Shown in pieces: positions 11,401-21,169 of a DNA stretch of 64,000 nt. Both the position numbers and the translations under genes were made by a program. The DNA is from Heloderma charlesbogerti. Lineage: Eukaryota; Chordata; Lepidosauria; Squamata; Helodermatidae. Each line of letters opens with the position of its first letter. Positions within the stretch are counted from its first letter, which is position 1. Location of the stretch: contig JANEZZ010002205.1 in NCBI GenBank assembly GCA_026122225.1, positions 248,001-312,000 of the forward strand, in the 5' to 3' direction. Below the pieces are notes generated by a model. It saw only the letters and a program-made list of their open reading frames with translations, had not been told where the DNA came from and did not search any database.

Positions 11401-12865
11401 ATTGGGAGCAAGGAACTGTAGGTCACCCAGGCAAGCAGGGCATTCTGGGGGAAGAGGAAAGGTGAACCATTTACTTTCTATTCCTGTCCCCAAAATGCCT
11501 AGGGTTTTTTACCTTCCACATTTTAAACCATGCTGTTCTTCTTTGAAGCTTTACCTTTTAATACATATGCTAAAGATCAGCTTTGATGTTACACACAAGT
11601 GATTAATTACGGCATACATTTTAATCTATTAGCATATATGAATATGTAGTGGCATGGTATAGTTTCTCGCTGGAAAGAGCAGTTGCTCCACACTCCGTTG
11701 GCACATCCTTTGATATTCCTTCTAATTCTTTTGCCATCTTTCCTTCCCAGTTTGGATCTATGGGATGTGGAGGAATTTCTACTCCAAGGGGCAGATTTCA
11801 ACACCTTGAGCAGTCTCTGAAATCCTATCTTCTAGATCTCAGTAGGAATGTGGCACATCTCCAGGGGCAAACAGTTTGGCACAAGAAGGGGGCTTTGGGA
11901 GGCCAGAGTCTCAAGACTCTTCATTTGCTTATTTTTTATGCACTCTGTCAATCCTCCATTTTTTAAAAAAGTGCACCCATAAAGTAAATCCCCAAAGAGT
12001 AAAGTGTGAAACATTTTCAACTGCAAAGGCAGGTTCAGGAATGTGTGAACATTGTTGGGGAACGTGCTCTCCTGCTGGTTTTGCAAACAGGACATGTTCA
12101 CAAGATTTGCGAACGTAAATGAAATTGTTGTACATCCCTACACAAGACTCCCATTTTCATCTTCTTGCTAAGAACGGGCTATATGATGTGGTCAGGTAGC
12201 CTATCAAACATGTGGCCCTGTTTCTGTGCAGCCCTTTTTCTTAGAAACAAACAGTAGAAATTGCAATACATTTTCTGAGCAGTGCCATGTCAGACTATGA
12301 ATAGGGGAGGGGGGTTCACATGATCAAATGGCCTACCATACCAATCAATCAATCAATCAATCAATAAAATCCCCACATTATACAAAACCAGTGTGTCAAG
12401 AAACAGGCTGGGCTAGAACTAGGGAGATTGCAGAAATCTATAATGGATTCAAATGAGTTCAGATTTCTATGAATCCAACCTGCAGATTCCACAGCAGACC
12501 CTGGCTTTTTCTGAGTCACCTGACAATCCATGAAACACAGGCAGAATGCATTTAACACAATCCATGCATCCTTAGCTAGAACCCTCCTCCCTGACATGCT
12601 AGATTTCTTTGTGCAAGGATTTGGTTTGGGGGTATGGTGGAGTATTACATCTTGTGAGCGCATCCCTACAGCCTGAAGTGCCCAAACTGAGTTCAGAGTC
12701 AAGTATCCCACCTCATCTGTGGGGCCTCCCTGAGCCACTCTTGGTCTTCTTGACTCACCACAGGAGTCACTTAAGGATTCTTTGTCTTCCTTGCCTTCAG
12801 AAACCATCGCCAGTGATCCAGAGACCTGTGAGATCTGCGCGAACATCGCCTGCTCTGGATGCTAA
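5426..12865 (+). CDS. GUCA2A: Guanylin precursor gene (three coding exons)
   Basis: Coding exons are 5426-5497, 9164-9347 and 12801-12865, giving 106 aa (mammalian guanylin precursors are about 115). Guanylin is a secreted peptide that activates guanylate cyclase C in gut epithelium, raising cGMP and driving chloride and water secretion. Seen here: a signal peptide starting MNAFL (residues 1 to about 20), a prosegment with VGEFSVSWESVKQLK and the paired cysteines C35-type 'VCDNP…RPLC', then the C-terminal hormone CEICANIACSGC followed by TAA. The four hormone cysteines have the guanylin spacing, and the peptide ends at the last Cys, as in guanylin. Intron phases are 0 and 1, with gt…ag at every junction. 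Both introns are full of repeats. The gene faces a second family member on the - strand at 30-32 kb. Guanylin fits better than uroguanylin because of the MNAF start and the CEIC core. Confidence 0.93.
5556..5690 (+). repeat. tRNA-derived SINE, partial
   Basis: Contains 'agcacctgctttgcatgcag' and the box B-like 'ggttcaaacc', followed by 'accctggagagc'. This is the tRNA-related SINE also seen at 5915 and 27350. Confidence 0.6.
5915..6090 (+). repeat. tRNA-derived SINE
   Basis: Box A-like 'tagttcagtggcagagcac' and box B-like 'ggttcaatccc' lie at tRNA spacing, followed by the shared body 'agacccctggcccaaatcctgg'. It lies in intron 1 of the guanylin gene. Confidence 0.7.
6490..6740 (+). repeat. 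tRNA-derived SINE with AATA tail
   Basis: The head 'agccagtgtggtgtcgtggc' and box B 'gatccgggttttagtccc' are followed by 'cactgggtgacttcgagccagtcac', a 'gaggataaaatggagg' body and an (aaat)n tail. Related copies lie at 8792-9016 (-) and 63230-63467 (+). This resembles the lizard SINE2 type. Confidence 0.75.
6750..7206. mobile_element. hAT-like non-autonomous element
   Basis: Ends are TAGGAATG…CATCCCTA. The flanks ATCAAGAC (6742-6749) and ATTAAGAC (7207-7214) match at 7 of 8 positions. The interior has AT-rich 'gcgcatacatgaatatg' and 'tgcgcattttttgcacat' pieces and a GC-rich right part. It lies in guanylin intron 1, directly after the SINE tail. Confidence 0.7.
8165..8770. other. Unclassified intronic sequence
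   Basis: No recognised repeat or exon. It has A-rich runs at 8305-8390. Confidence 0.3.
8792..9016 (-). repeat. tRNA-derived SINE, reverse orientation
   Basis: Reverse complement of the 6490-6740 type: (tttat)n tail first, then 'cccgcctttttt', 'acaacaacaaccctgtgagg' and 'gtcacccagtgagcttcc'. It ends about 150 bp before guanylin exon 2. Confidence 0.7.
9164..9347 (+). CDS. GUCA2A: Guanylin exon 2 (prosegment)
   Basis: Acceptor 'ttttgttcctgtacag' and donor CTAG|gtaagt, phase 0 to phase 1, 61 codons plus one base. It encodes VGEFSVSWESVKQLK…, the region that in mammals pairs with and helps fold the hormone, and holds the two prosegment cysteines. Confidence 0.92.
9739..10432 (-). repeat. CR1 LINE 3' part (reverse transcriptase C-terminus)
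   Basis: On the - strand an open frame reads …[20 protein letters not shown]…[15 protein letters not shown]…, the conserved C-terminal region of CR1 reverse transcriptase. The 3' end carries the 'atagaatcatagaatcata' octamer-like tail typical of CR1. It is truncated at the 5' side and lies in guanylin intron 2. Confidence 0.85.
10797..10961. mobile_element. Short hAT-like MITE
   Basis: Ends are TCGAGCTATGC…GCGCACAGCTCTA, nearly inverted. The flanks AAAACAAT (10789-10796) and AAAACAAC (10962-10969) match at 7 of 8. The interior 'gaatttctccttcccttgg' and 'atttctctgcccacaaatag' recurs at 25.46, 44.25 and 56.33 kb. Confidence 0.65.
10986..11118. repeat. About 130-bp imperfect palindromic repeat (copy 2)
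   Basis: 'cagcctttcccagactggtaccctccagatg' is matched in inverse by 'catctggaggacacaaggttgg' across the centre 'gactgttggctgtgctgg'. Same family as 1305-1440. Confidence 0.65.
11120..12410. other. Unclassified intron sequence with a possible hAT-like remnant
   Basis: 11885-12140 ends CATCCCTA followed by CACAAGAC, and CACAAGAA occurs at 11880-11887. The left end does not look like TAGGG, so the element call is weak. (atca)n is at 12338-12366. Nothing else recognised. Confidence 0.3.
12420..12574. mobile_element. Short hAT-like MITE (perfect 8-bp duplication)
   Basis: Begins TAGGGAGATTG and ends CATCCTTA, with a perfect GCTAGAAC duplication (12412-12419 and 12575-12582). The internal phrase 'aaatgagttcagatttctatg' recurs near 36.9 and 60.13 kb. 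Confidence 0.75.
12801..12865 (+). CDS. GUCA2A: Guanylin exon 3 (mature hormone)
   Basis: Acceptor 'tgtcttccttgccttcag', then two bases completing Glu, then TIASDPETCEICANIACSGC and TAA. The 12-residue four-Cys core has the 1-3, 2-4 disulfide spacing of guanylin-family peptides. Confidence 0.95.
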
Positions 12866-13397
12866 CGGAAGAGCTCTCTGTCATTTCTGCTGGCTTCATA
12901 AGGAGATTCTGCTGGCTGGCCCTTCCTGTTCCCAGGAAGAACATCCCTGCTCCTGCTGCTCAGCTCTGGCCATCAGTCTTAAAAATGCACAGAAACGGAG
13001 GGTGCAATGGACAGGAAGCTAGGATGGGAATGGAAGGAGAATGGCGGAAAGGAAAGGAACTGGCCAGCCAGGAAATGTCCTCCTCCTGCCTACCATGCTT
13101 ATGCAGCAGCAGCACCCCCGCCCCCATAGATCAGGAGCAGAGGGCCGAACTGTGGATTACACCAGCACTGTCACGCTCCTCTGATGGTTCTATTTTAAAA
13201 AAATGAAAACTCGCTGTGAGAGTCCACAATCATATAAAAAGGAGGGTGGAGAGAAAAGGGCTGGGATTCCACTAAAGTCCTATGTAGAGTAGACCCACTG
13301 AAATGAATGGGATTTAACTGAAGTCCCATTCATTTCAACGGGTTTACTCCAATTAGGGCTTTAGTTGGATCCTACCCAAGGAATTCCTTGCCAGCCA

Positions 13398-13399
<2 letters not shown>

Positions 13400-13436
<37 letters not shown>

Positions 13437-13520
13437 ATTCAAACATACACACGCACACTGCTTCTCCCTCCCCCCTCAAACACACCTTGCTTCCCCCCCC
13501 CCACACACACACACACACGC
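13400..13520. repeat. TC and CA microsatellites
   Basis: (tc)n at 13401-13438 and (ca)n at 13500-13520, separated by a C-rich stretch. They lie in the probable 3' UTR or flank of the guanylin gene. Confidence 0.85.
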
Positions 13521-13646
13521 AGGGGCTGAACCATTTCCCCTTTAGTGCGAACAGCAGCTGGGGACAGGAACAAGGATTAAATAGCTTCTCCCTTCTGCTT
13601 CTTCTGTACTCAAGGTTACACCCTCCTACAGGTGCTTTTCGCTGTT

Positions 13647-13652
13647 AATAAA
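13647..13652 (+). promoter_or_regulatory. Candidate polyadenylation signal of the guanylin gene
   Basis: First AATAAA after the stop codon on the + strand, 782 nt downstream. It is downstream of TC and CA microsatellites, so the 3' UTR would be long; a non-canonical earlier signal is possible. Confidence 0.3.
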
Positions 13653-13758
13653 AATCACCAGAGGAAAGTTGGATGCCACTGTGTGTAATAGAGGTGTGCA
13701 AAAAAAGACTTCCCCTCCCTGTTTGTAGACAGAGAAACTCTCCCTCTGTGTGTGTGAG

Positions 13759-14324
13759 TAGGGATGTACGAAAGTCACTTACCTTTCAGCAGATTATGTT
13801 GATGGGGGGGGAGGCATTCTCGATATTTACGCAGACTAAAACGGCGAATCAAAAAGGGACGCAAATAGCGCCTGCTACGCTATTTGCGTTCCCCTTTATT
13901 TTTGCCGTCATAGTCTATGTAAATATTTATGTAGACTAAGACGGCCAAAAATAAGGAACACAAACGGCAGCAGCCGTAGCCGCCACCATTTGCGTATGCG
14001 GGTTTGTTTGTTTTTTTACCCAGCCTTGACAGGCTATGTAAATTTTTACGTAGCCTATCATGTCTTGTAAAAAAAAAAACGACAAGACTGCAAATGGCAG
14101 TGGCAGCAGCCGGTCGGAAGACCAGCCGCCGCCGCCGAAGCCGCCGCCGGAGCCGCCGCCACCCGGAACATCCGCCCCAAGTAAGTATCGTCCTGGGGGG
14201 GATCCGCGGGGGGGCGGGGGGGCAGGCCGTTCCGCCACAGATTTCGGGGGGCCGAATGCACTGGCATTCAGCCTCACCGAGATCCGTGGCGGAATTCTAT
14301 GACATGAATTCTATGACATCCCTA
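13759..14324. mobile_element. Palindrome-rich hAT-like element, copy 1
   Basis: TAGGGATG…CATCCCTA with a perfect 8-bp duplication TGTGTGAG (13751-13758 and 14325-14332), though in TG-rich flanks. Contains the chained palindromes 'tagtctatgtaaatatttatgtagacta' (module B, near 13911-13940) and 'caggctatgtaaatttttacgtagcct' (module A, near 14030-14058). A GC-rich half follows, and a subterminal hairpin GGCCGAATGC-actg-GCATTCAGCC at 14250-14273. No transposase. The Gly/Pro-rich open frames are incidental. Confidence 0.8.
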
Positions 14325-14519
14325 TGTGTGAGTGTGAGTGCAGGGAGACCAATTTCACTGATTTTTTCCAGTGGGAGAAGAAATTATCTGACAATTTCTC
14401 AGGGGTGGGTCTCACTATTGGCACTGACAGTAGCACAGCTTCTTTCTTCCTAAGCCTTTGTTGTGTTGGCAGCCTGATGACCCGTTTGCATCCTCCATAG
14501 TGCCTTGGTCTGAGGCTTT

Positions 14520-14615
14520 GTGTGTGTGTGTGGGAGGGTGGATGGCAGCGTGCTCCCTCTCTCTCTCGCACTCTCTCTCTCACACACAGACATACACACA
14601 CACACACACACACAG
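14520..14615. repeat. TG, TC and CA microsatellites
   Basis: (tg)n at 14519-14531, (ct)n at 14557-14580 and (ca)n at 14581-14613. They generate several overlapping Thr/His or Ser/Leu open frames that are not genes. Confidence 0.85.
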
Positions 14616-15119
14616 TGGAAAATATTCGGAGAAAATTCTGCAGAGTCTCCTTCTTTTTCTCAGAGGGGCGAGGACAAGAAAAATCTCAAAAATTTCCCCT
14701 CAAAAATGTCTTCGGGGAAATTTTGGCTCAGCTCTAGATTGTGTAACATGTAGTTTGGCCCAAAAGAGAGTTGCATGACCATGATCTTTAGAATTAATGA
14801 CCAGAGTAGTGACAAAGAGGAGCTAGAAATCATTTTTCTTTCTGGTCTTATGTCCCCATCCTCACATAAACCTTTTGATCTCAGCTTCCTGTCTCCCACA
14901 TGAGTGGCTCCATACTTTCCTTGAGGATGGGTGATCCATGCCTTTGATTTGTAATATTCACTAATTTTGAAATAAACAGTTTTTAACTCAGTCAGAGCTG
15001 AGTATTTATAGTGTAGTTTTTCATGATGACAAAACAATACAGTGTTCTCCTGATGTACATGCACATACACAGCACGCTCATGTGTGCATACTTAACTGCC
15101 TAGACGTAAATGAGTTGAG

Positions 15120-15250
15120 CTAAGAACTTAAGCAGAGTCCTTCTGGCCCAAACCAAAGACTTCTCTAGTCCAGCATTCTGTTCCCACAGTAGCCAACCAG
15201 ATGCCTCCCAGAAGCTCACAAGAAGGACATGAGCACAACAGCATCTCCTG
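15120..15250 (-). repeat. CR1 3'-end fragment
   Basis: Reverse complement of the CR1 end: 'ctagtccagcattctgttcc', 'agccaaccagatgcct', 'aaggacatgagcacaacagc'. Confidence 0.6.
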
Positions 15251-15254
15251 CTCA

Positions 15255-15855
15255 TGTGCAAAAAAGGCAAACACAATTTTAGGTTGCATCGATAGAAGTA
15301 TAGTTTGAAGATCATGGGCAGTATTCTACTGTGCAATGGTCAGATCTCACCTTTAATACTGTGTCCAGTTCTGGAAACCACAATTTAAGAAGGATTTAGA
15401 TGAACTGGAATGAGTTCAGAGAAGGACAACAAAGTTGAACAGGGGACTAGAAACTCAGTCCTACGAGGAAAGATTGAAGGATCTGAGTATGTTTAGCCTT
15501 GAGAGGAGAAAACCGAGGAGGGATACAATAGCACTTTTCAAGTACCTAAAGGGTTGTCAAACAGAAGAGGGCCACAACCTGTTCTCTATCATCCAAGACT
15601 GTAGGACACAAAATAATGGCTTAAGTTACAGAAAGGCAGATTTTGGTTGACCACCAGGAAAATCTTCCTAATGGTCAGTCAGACAATGGAGCCAACTGCC
15701 TAGGAATATGGTGGCCTCTCTGTTGCTGGAGGTATTCAAGCAGGGACTGGGCAGCCATCTGTCAGGGATGCTTTAAACTGGATTCCTGGCCTAAGCAGGA
15801 GGTTGGACGCAGTGGCCTAGATGGCCCCTTCCAGCTCTATGATTCCAATTTTCAA
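15255..15855 (+). repeat. CR1 LINE 3' part
   Basis: Reads 'tactgtgtccagttctgg', then …NRGLETQSYEERLKDLSMFSLERRKPRRD…, the CR1 reverse transcriptase C-terminus. It ends with 'cccttccagctctatgattcc', the CR1 3' end. Truncated at the 5' side. Confidence 0.8.
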
Positions 15856-16701
15856 CTCTGATCTGTCTCTTCAGTCCCAAACTCTCAGGCTCCATTCAGA
15901 CCAGAGACAAATTTCACAGACGATTCTATGATTCCTCAGCAACTGCTACTGAGGCAATATATAGCCATTATGACTAGTAGCCTTATCCTGCGTGAATTGG
16001 TCTGACCTTGAAGTCATCCAAGTTGGAGGCCTTCACCAGATTTTGTGGGAGCAAATCCCACCATTGGGCTGTGTGCTTTATGAAGAACTATTTCCTTCTG
16101 TGTGGTCTGAATTTCCAACCTTTCAGCTTCATTGGATACACCCAGGTTCTAGTAATATGAAAGATGAAGAAAAAAAATCTTCCTACCCACTTGCTCTGCA
16201 GATGTACACTGCTTTCACATCCCCCCTGCCCACTTGACTTTTTTCAAAGCTAAAAGGCCCCGAACTTTGTAACCCTTGCTCATAGGGGAGCTGCCCCTGC
16301 TAGATCAAATGAAGTAAATGCAACTTAAACACCACTTAAATAAAGTAAACACTGAGAGTGGCTTAGCCAAGAATGTCTTGATTCAGCTCAGATTGTGATA
16401 TGCAAACACTGGACTAGAGGTAGGAGGGGTGATATTGGGCAAAGGCCATTGTGGGGAGAGGATCCAAACATTCAAGTGCAAACCCTGAAGAAGACTTTGG
16501 AATTGCAAAAGGGGCTTATATAAAACATGCTGGGGGGCAGCAAATGAACTTGCAAATCTAAGAATACAACATCAAACACAATAAAATGCAGGTATCCAGC
16601 CCAAATAGCATCTGCAAGTAAGCTGGAACCTGAGAACTCTAACAGGCCAGTTCCCCTTGGTAGAAAATTCAGAAATGGAACCCCAGAGAACTGGTAAAGC
16701 A

Positions 16702-16822
16702 GGGCTTGGAAACCTCCAGATGCTGTTGGACCAGAACTTCTATCAGCCCCAGCCAGCATGGCCAATGGTCCAGGATGATGGGACATGTTATCCAATGGCA
16801 TCTGGAGGGCCATGGATTCCCC
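16702..16822. repeat. About 130-bp imperfect palindromic repeat (copy 3)
   Basis: 'aacctccagatgctgttgga' to 'catctggagggccatgg' around 'cagccagcatggccaatggtcc'. Same family as 1305-1440. Confidence 0.6.
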
Positions 16823-16939
16823 ATATTGTGAATCTGGAACTCACAGCAGCTTGTACCTGATCAAATAGTTTGGGAATGAGGGGCTACTCCTCTGTGGAAG
16901 TGTGCCTTGCTGGTTGCCTCCCAGTCCAGTTCAGGAGCC

Positions 16940-18405
16940 CACTCGTCTCCATCATACTCCCCTTATACAGATCTATGGTACAACCACACTTGGAATACTG
17001 TGTACAGTTCTGGTTACCACACCTAATAAAAGGGCATTGTAGAGTTGGAAAAGGGGCAGGGGATGGGCAACTAAAATGCTCAAGAGGCTGGAGCAACTCC
17101 CTGATTCGGAAAGGTCAAAACATCTAGAACTATAGCTTAGAAAAAAGTAAGGATGTCAGAAAATTCCGCGACAGATCTCGGTGAGGCTGAATGCCAGTGC
17201 ATTCAGCCCCCCAAAATCCATCGCAGAACGAAGCCCCTGCCCCCCCAACCCACAAAAGGCACGCGGGACGAAGTCCCCATCACCCCCAACCCACAAAAGG
17301 CGCGTGAAATGGAGCACTTACTTGCTCCCGTCCATGCTGCTTTGCAAATGGCGGCCATCCTGCGGCCACCATTCGCTTCCTCCTCTTCATAGCTGTGATA
17401 GGCTACGTAAATACTTACGTAGCCTATCACGGCCTCCGCAGGGATGCAAATGGCATCCCTGTGTTAGCCGTGATAGGCTACGTAAGTATTTACGTAGCCT
17501 ATCACGGCAGGGAGAAAAAACCCAGCGTACGCAAATGGTGGTGGCTACCGCCATTTGCGTATGCTGGGTTTTTTCCCCCCTGCCGTGATAGGCTACGTAA
17601 ATGTTTACGTAGCCTATCATGGCTAAATATAGGGATGCAAATGGCGGCGGCTACGACAGCTGCCATTTGCGTCCCTGCAGGGCTGCCCAGCAGCCGGATG
17701 TCTGGCTGGGGCAGCTGGAGCCGGCCAGCGGCTCCGTGGCTTGGCCGCGGAGTGGAGCCGGCCAGGCAGGATTCCGAGGGGGAGGACCGGATTGCCTCCC
17801 CCCCTTCAAGGATTCCAGGGGGAGGGACGGAGTGCCTTCCCCCCCCCACCGCGGAAACAGAACGGAACGGAAGGTAAGTGTTCCATCCATCCCTACAAAA
17901 AAGGTGAGTGAGGAGAGACGTGATAGACATGTACAAAATTATGCATGGTATGGAGAAAGGGGATAGGGAGATATTTCTCTCCCTTTCTCAAAGTACTAGA
18001 ACCCAACGGGGTCCTCCCATGAAACTGATTGGTGGGAGACTCAGGACAGATAAAAGGAAGTCCTTCACACAGCACAAAAACTATGGAATTCGCTACCACA
18101 GGATGTAGTAATGGCCACCAATTTGGATGGCTTTAAAAGGGGACTGGACAAATTCCTGGAGGAGAAGGCTATCAACGGCTACTAGTCCTGATGACTTTGT
18201 GCTACCTCCAGTATCAAAGGCAGTAAGCCTATGTACACCAGTTGCTGGGGGACATGGGCAGGAGGGCGCTCTTCCACGTGTGTCCTGACTGTGGTTTTTC
18301 TGTCAACAGCTGGATGGCCACTGAGTGAACAGAATGCTGGTCTAGATGGACTATTGGTCTGATCCAGCATGGCTCTTCTTATGTTCTTATCTTCCATTTC
18401 TCTGA
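16940..18405 (+). repeat. CR1 LINE 3' end interrupted by a hAT-like element
   Basis: CR1 text runs from 'acagatctatggtacaaccacacttggaatactg' to 'tatagcttagaaaaaag' (17147). It resumes at 17896 with 'aaaaaaggtgagtgaggagagacgtgatag' and continues through 'gatggccaccaatttggatggc' to 'atccagcatggctcttcttatgttcttat'. The break is filled exactly by the element at 17148-17895. Confidence 0.85.
17148..17895. mobile_element. Palindrome-rich hAT-like element, copy 2
   Basis: Ends TAAGGATG…CATCCCTA; flanks GAAAAAAG and CAAAAAAG (7 of 8) inside a CR1 copy. The interior holds three A-type palindromes ('gataggctacgt…acgtagcctatc') near 17398-17430, 17469-17506 and 17585-17622. They are separated by other palindromes ('gcagggatgcaaatggcatccctg', and a 68-bp one around 17545). 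A subterminal hairpin with a perfect 10-bp stem, GGCTGAATGC-cagt-GCATTCAGCC, is at 17185-17208. No coding capacity of its own. Confidence 0.85.
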
Positions 18406-19686
18406 AACCTTCCTCTATAGGGTGGTGGGTGCTGATACACTGACCAGCGAAGGAGCAACCTGGACAGTCCAGAGCACCAGCAGAGAACAGTTGTGCTGCT
18501 GTAAATGGGATTATAGAGCAAATAATGAGAATATCTTTCTTACTGAATACCTTTTCAAATTATAACCAAAAGGCCTGCTGCTCTTTGTGGTGTCCTCCCT
18601 CTTCTCCAGGTCTTGAATGGCAGAACTGCACACTCTTATCCAGAATGAAATTACTAAGAATGGAAACAACTTTAAAGGTGTGCTAATCCAACAGCAAAAC
18701 CTGAATATTAAAGGGAGCTGGATAAGGAAGGATTTGGGTATCCCAAACAGGTGACGTTTGAGCCCTCCAAGATGCTCGGAAAATCAGCTCACTGCTCAGT
18801 AGTCCTCGATTTTTGCCCATGTTTGTGACTGCTGTTCAAATGGGGAAATTGTGCAGAACCAACAGCGATCCAATGAGAACGTTGTGCTAGCAATTCCAAA
18901 ATTTGCACAAATTTCCAAAACTGTGCAAATTTCCCCACAGGCTAAAGCATTGGTGATTTAAAATGTGTGTATTTTGAGAAAACTATACGTTTTGAGAAAG
19001 TTGTGCATTTTGAGGAATTCGTGCATTTTTCAAGTATACATTTTGCCAACATGAAGGCAAGTTCAGGAATTGGCAAATGTTTCAGAGAAAATGTGCACCC
19101 GTTCACATTTGGGATTGCGAACAGGGCATTTGCGAACTGAAACAAAATTCTCATGCCTCTTCCAAACCTTCCCAGACCACAACATGGATACCGTGTCACA
19201 CTGTTGCCTTCTGCTGGACATTCATGAAAATTAAAAATCACATGTTGTTTATTGTTTATAAACAGCATAAATTTGCCTTGCAGATGCATGGGAACTGAGC
19301 ATACAGGGCCTACCATTGTCTTCCTGGGCCTCCACACTGGAATATTATCGGTACAAGGAGGAATTTGGCTATGGATAGGAGCTTATCTGAAAGAGACTGT
19401 AGCTGCCACACTCCATGTTTATGCCTCTGGGCCCTTTCCGGCCTCCTGATCTGTCTCTGTGTCTCTGTGTCTCCTTCTTGCAGCAGTGGACACAGCTGAA
19501 TTACTGTCAGTTGGAGACATCTGATGAGGCGGTGAGTCCTTGTAATGGAGAGAGGGAAAAGTGGAGTGGGAAAGAGAAAGCGAAAAATAAAAGAAAGAGA
19601 ATGAAGGTGTGGCGGGGGGAGAAGGGTGAAGAGAGGGAGAATGTAATGGATGGATATGTATGTATGAGAAGATGTGTGCTTCTGTG
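18406..19686. other. Unclassified, with an AT-rich repeat at about 18780-19170
   Basis: 18836-19150 carries 'tgcaaatttccccac' and 'tttgcgaactgaaac' phrases that recur at 43.83-44.25 kb and 12.0 kb, so it is probably an old hAT-like copy. A purine-rich stretch lies at 19545-19650. No exon recognised. Confidence 0.35.
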
Positions 19687-19977
19687 TGTTAGATAAAAAG
19701 TTCTTGCTTCTGGTTGAAAGAAAGGATGCCAGGCTGGCAGCAGTGGATCCAGCACTATTTTATTAGTCGTTTTGCAAAACGGGTGCAGAGCAGTCTGGAC
19801 CCCGAGCTAAGCATGCACAAATCTTTTATACCCCCCCCCTTTACAATTTTCTGTTAGCCACAAGTCATGTCAACTGACTGAGCCGTTAGCTGACTCATTA
19901 GAGCACGACTGTGTCAACATGTTTATTTCTGATTATGCTTATGTGACTGTCTCGCTAGACTTCCCCTTTTTCTAACA
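19687..19977 (-). repeat. 3' LTR of the endogenous retrovirus
   Basis: Begins TGTTAGATAAAA and ends TTTTCTAACA in + orientation. On the - strand it holds a TATAAAAGA box and an AATAAAATAG polyadenylation signal. Confidence 0.9.
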
Positions 19978-19989
19978 ATTCCCTCCTTT
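19978..19989 (-). other. Polypurine tract
   Basis: On the - strand AAAGGAGGGAAT directly precedes the 3' LTR, the usual position of the plus-strand primer. Confidence 0.75.
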
Positions 19990-20116
19990 AAGTCTTTACT
20001 CATGTCTTAAAGCGGAGTTTCTTTGTCTGTGCAGTAAAGCAAAAGCATTTGTTTTGACAGGGCAGTTTCAATTAACTGCTGGGATTTATAAACAAGAGGC
20101 GATTGTGGCTCCTGGA

Positions 20117-21039
20117 TAGGGGTGGACGAAAGTCCCTTACCTGTCCTCCAAGGGTGTTCGCGGTGAGGGGGAGGCGCTTCGCTGCTCCCCCCGCGAAGTT
20201 CAGGCCGGGGGGGGAACACTTCCCGCCTCGTCCCGGCAGAAATTCAGGCCAGGGGGGAGGCTTCCCGCCTCGCCCGGCCGCGAACTCGAAAGTTTTTTGT
20301 TTTTTTTAAACGCCCCCTGTTAGGCTACGTGACGATTAACGTAGCCTATCATGGCTAGATCTGCAAAGTCAGCCGTGATAGGCTACGTCAGTCGTCACGT
20401 AGCCTATCACGGGTGACTTAAAAAAAAAAAAAAAAGTGCGTACTCTAATGGCGGCCCCCATAGGGAGCCGCCATTCACGTTCCTTATTTGGTCGCTGTAG
20501 TCTACATAAAGATTTACGTAGACTACGGCGAAAATAAGGGCAACGCTATTTGCGTTGCCCTTATTTTCGCTGTAGTCTACGTAAATCTTTACGTAGACTA
20601 CAGCGACCAAATAAGGAACGCGAATGGCGGCTCCCTATGGGGGCCGCCATTAGCGTACACGCTTTTTTTTTTTTTTTAAGTCACCCGTGATAGGCTACGT
20701 GACGATTGACATAGCCTATCACGGCTGGCTTTGCAAATCTAGCCATGATAGGCTACGTGAATCGTCACGTAGCCTATCAGGGGCGTGTTTTTTTTTTCTT
20801 TTATTGCAATGGCGGCAGCGGCAGCCGGTCGAAAGACCGGCTGCCGCTCCCGCCCCGCTCGAACACCTGCCGAACCGCCGGCCGGACCCGCCGCCAGGAG
20901 GGACATTTGGCAAAGGTAAGTCCCGTCCCGGGGGGGGCGGGGGGGTTCGGAGGATTTCTCCCCGAAACTTGTTTGGGGGGCCGAACACGTTGGCGCTCGG
21001 CCCCCCAAGGTTTCGGGGAGAAATTCTCCGCTATCCCTA
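20117..21039. mobile_element. Palindrome-rich hAT-like element, copy 3, nested in the retrovirus
   Basis: TAGGGGTG…TATCCCTA with a perfect 8-bp duplication CTCCTGGA (20109-20116 and 21040-21047). The centre (20311-20784) is one hierarchical inverted repeat with its axis near 20548 ('caacgctatttgcgttg'). Each half contains its own smaller palindromes: A modules (gataggctacgt…) outside and B modules (tagtctacgtaaatc…) inside. Poly-A and poly-T runs are placed symmetrically at 20420-20435 and 20663-20677. A subterminal hairpin lies near 20979-21002. No transposase. Confidence 0.88.
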
Positions 21040-21169
21040 CTCCTGGATGGCTTCTTCGCCTGTGTCCCTGGCAGCTTCCGGGGGGGTGCCAGGGAGCAGA
21101 GGACTGTTGCCCATGTCCTCCTGTTCTTTCCGGGTGACAGGAGGAGGCAGGGGTTATCTAAATGGCTTT

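Noticed and set aside
14004..14453. 149-residue Arg/Pro-rich open frame
   Set aside because: It crosses the end of the palindromic element and its target duplication; there is no splice or start context.
14520..14753. Overlapping frames rich in Thr/His/Ser
   Set aside because: Translation of TG, TC and CA microsatellites.
15900..15930. - strand CEIC-coding triplets (candidate hormone exon of the second guanylin gene)
   Set aside because: The following residues lack the required A-C-x-G-C pattern, and there is no acceptor of the right phase.
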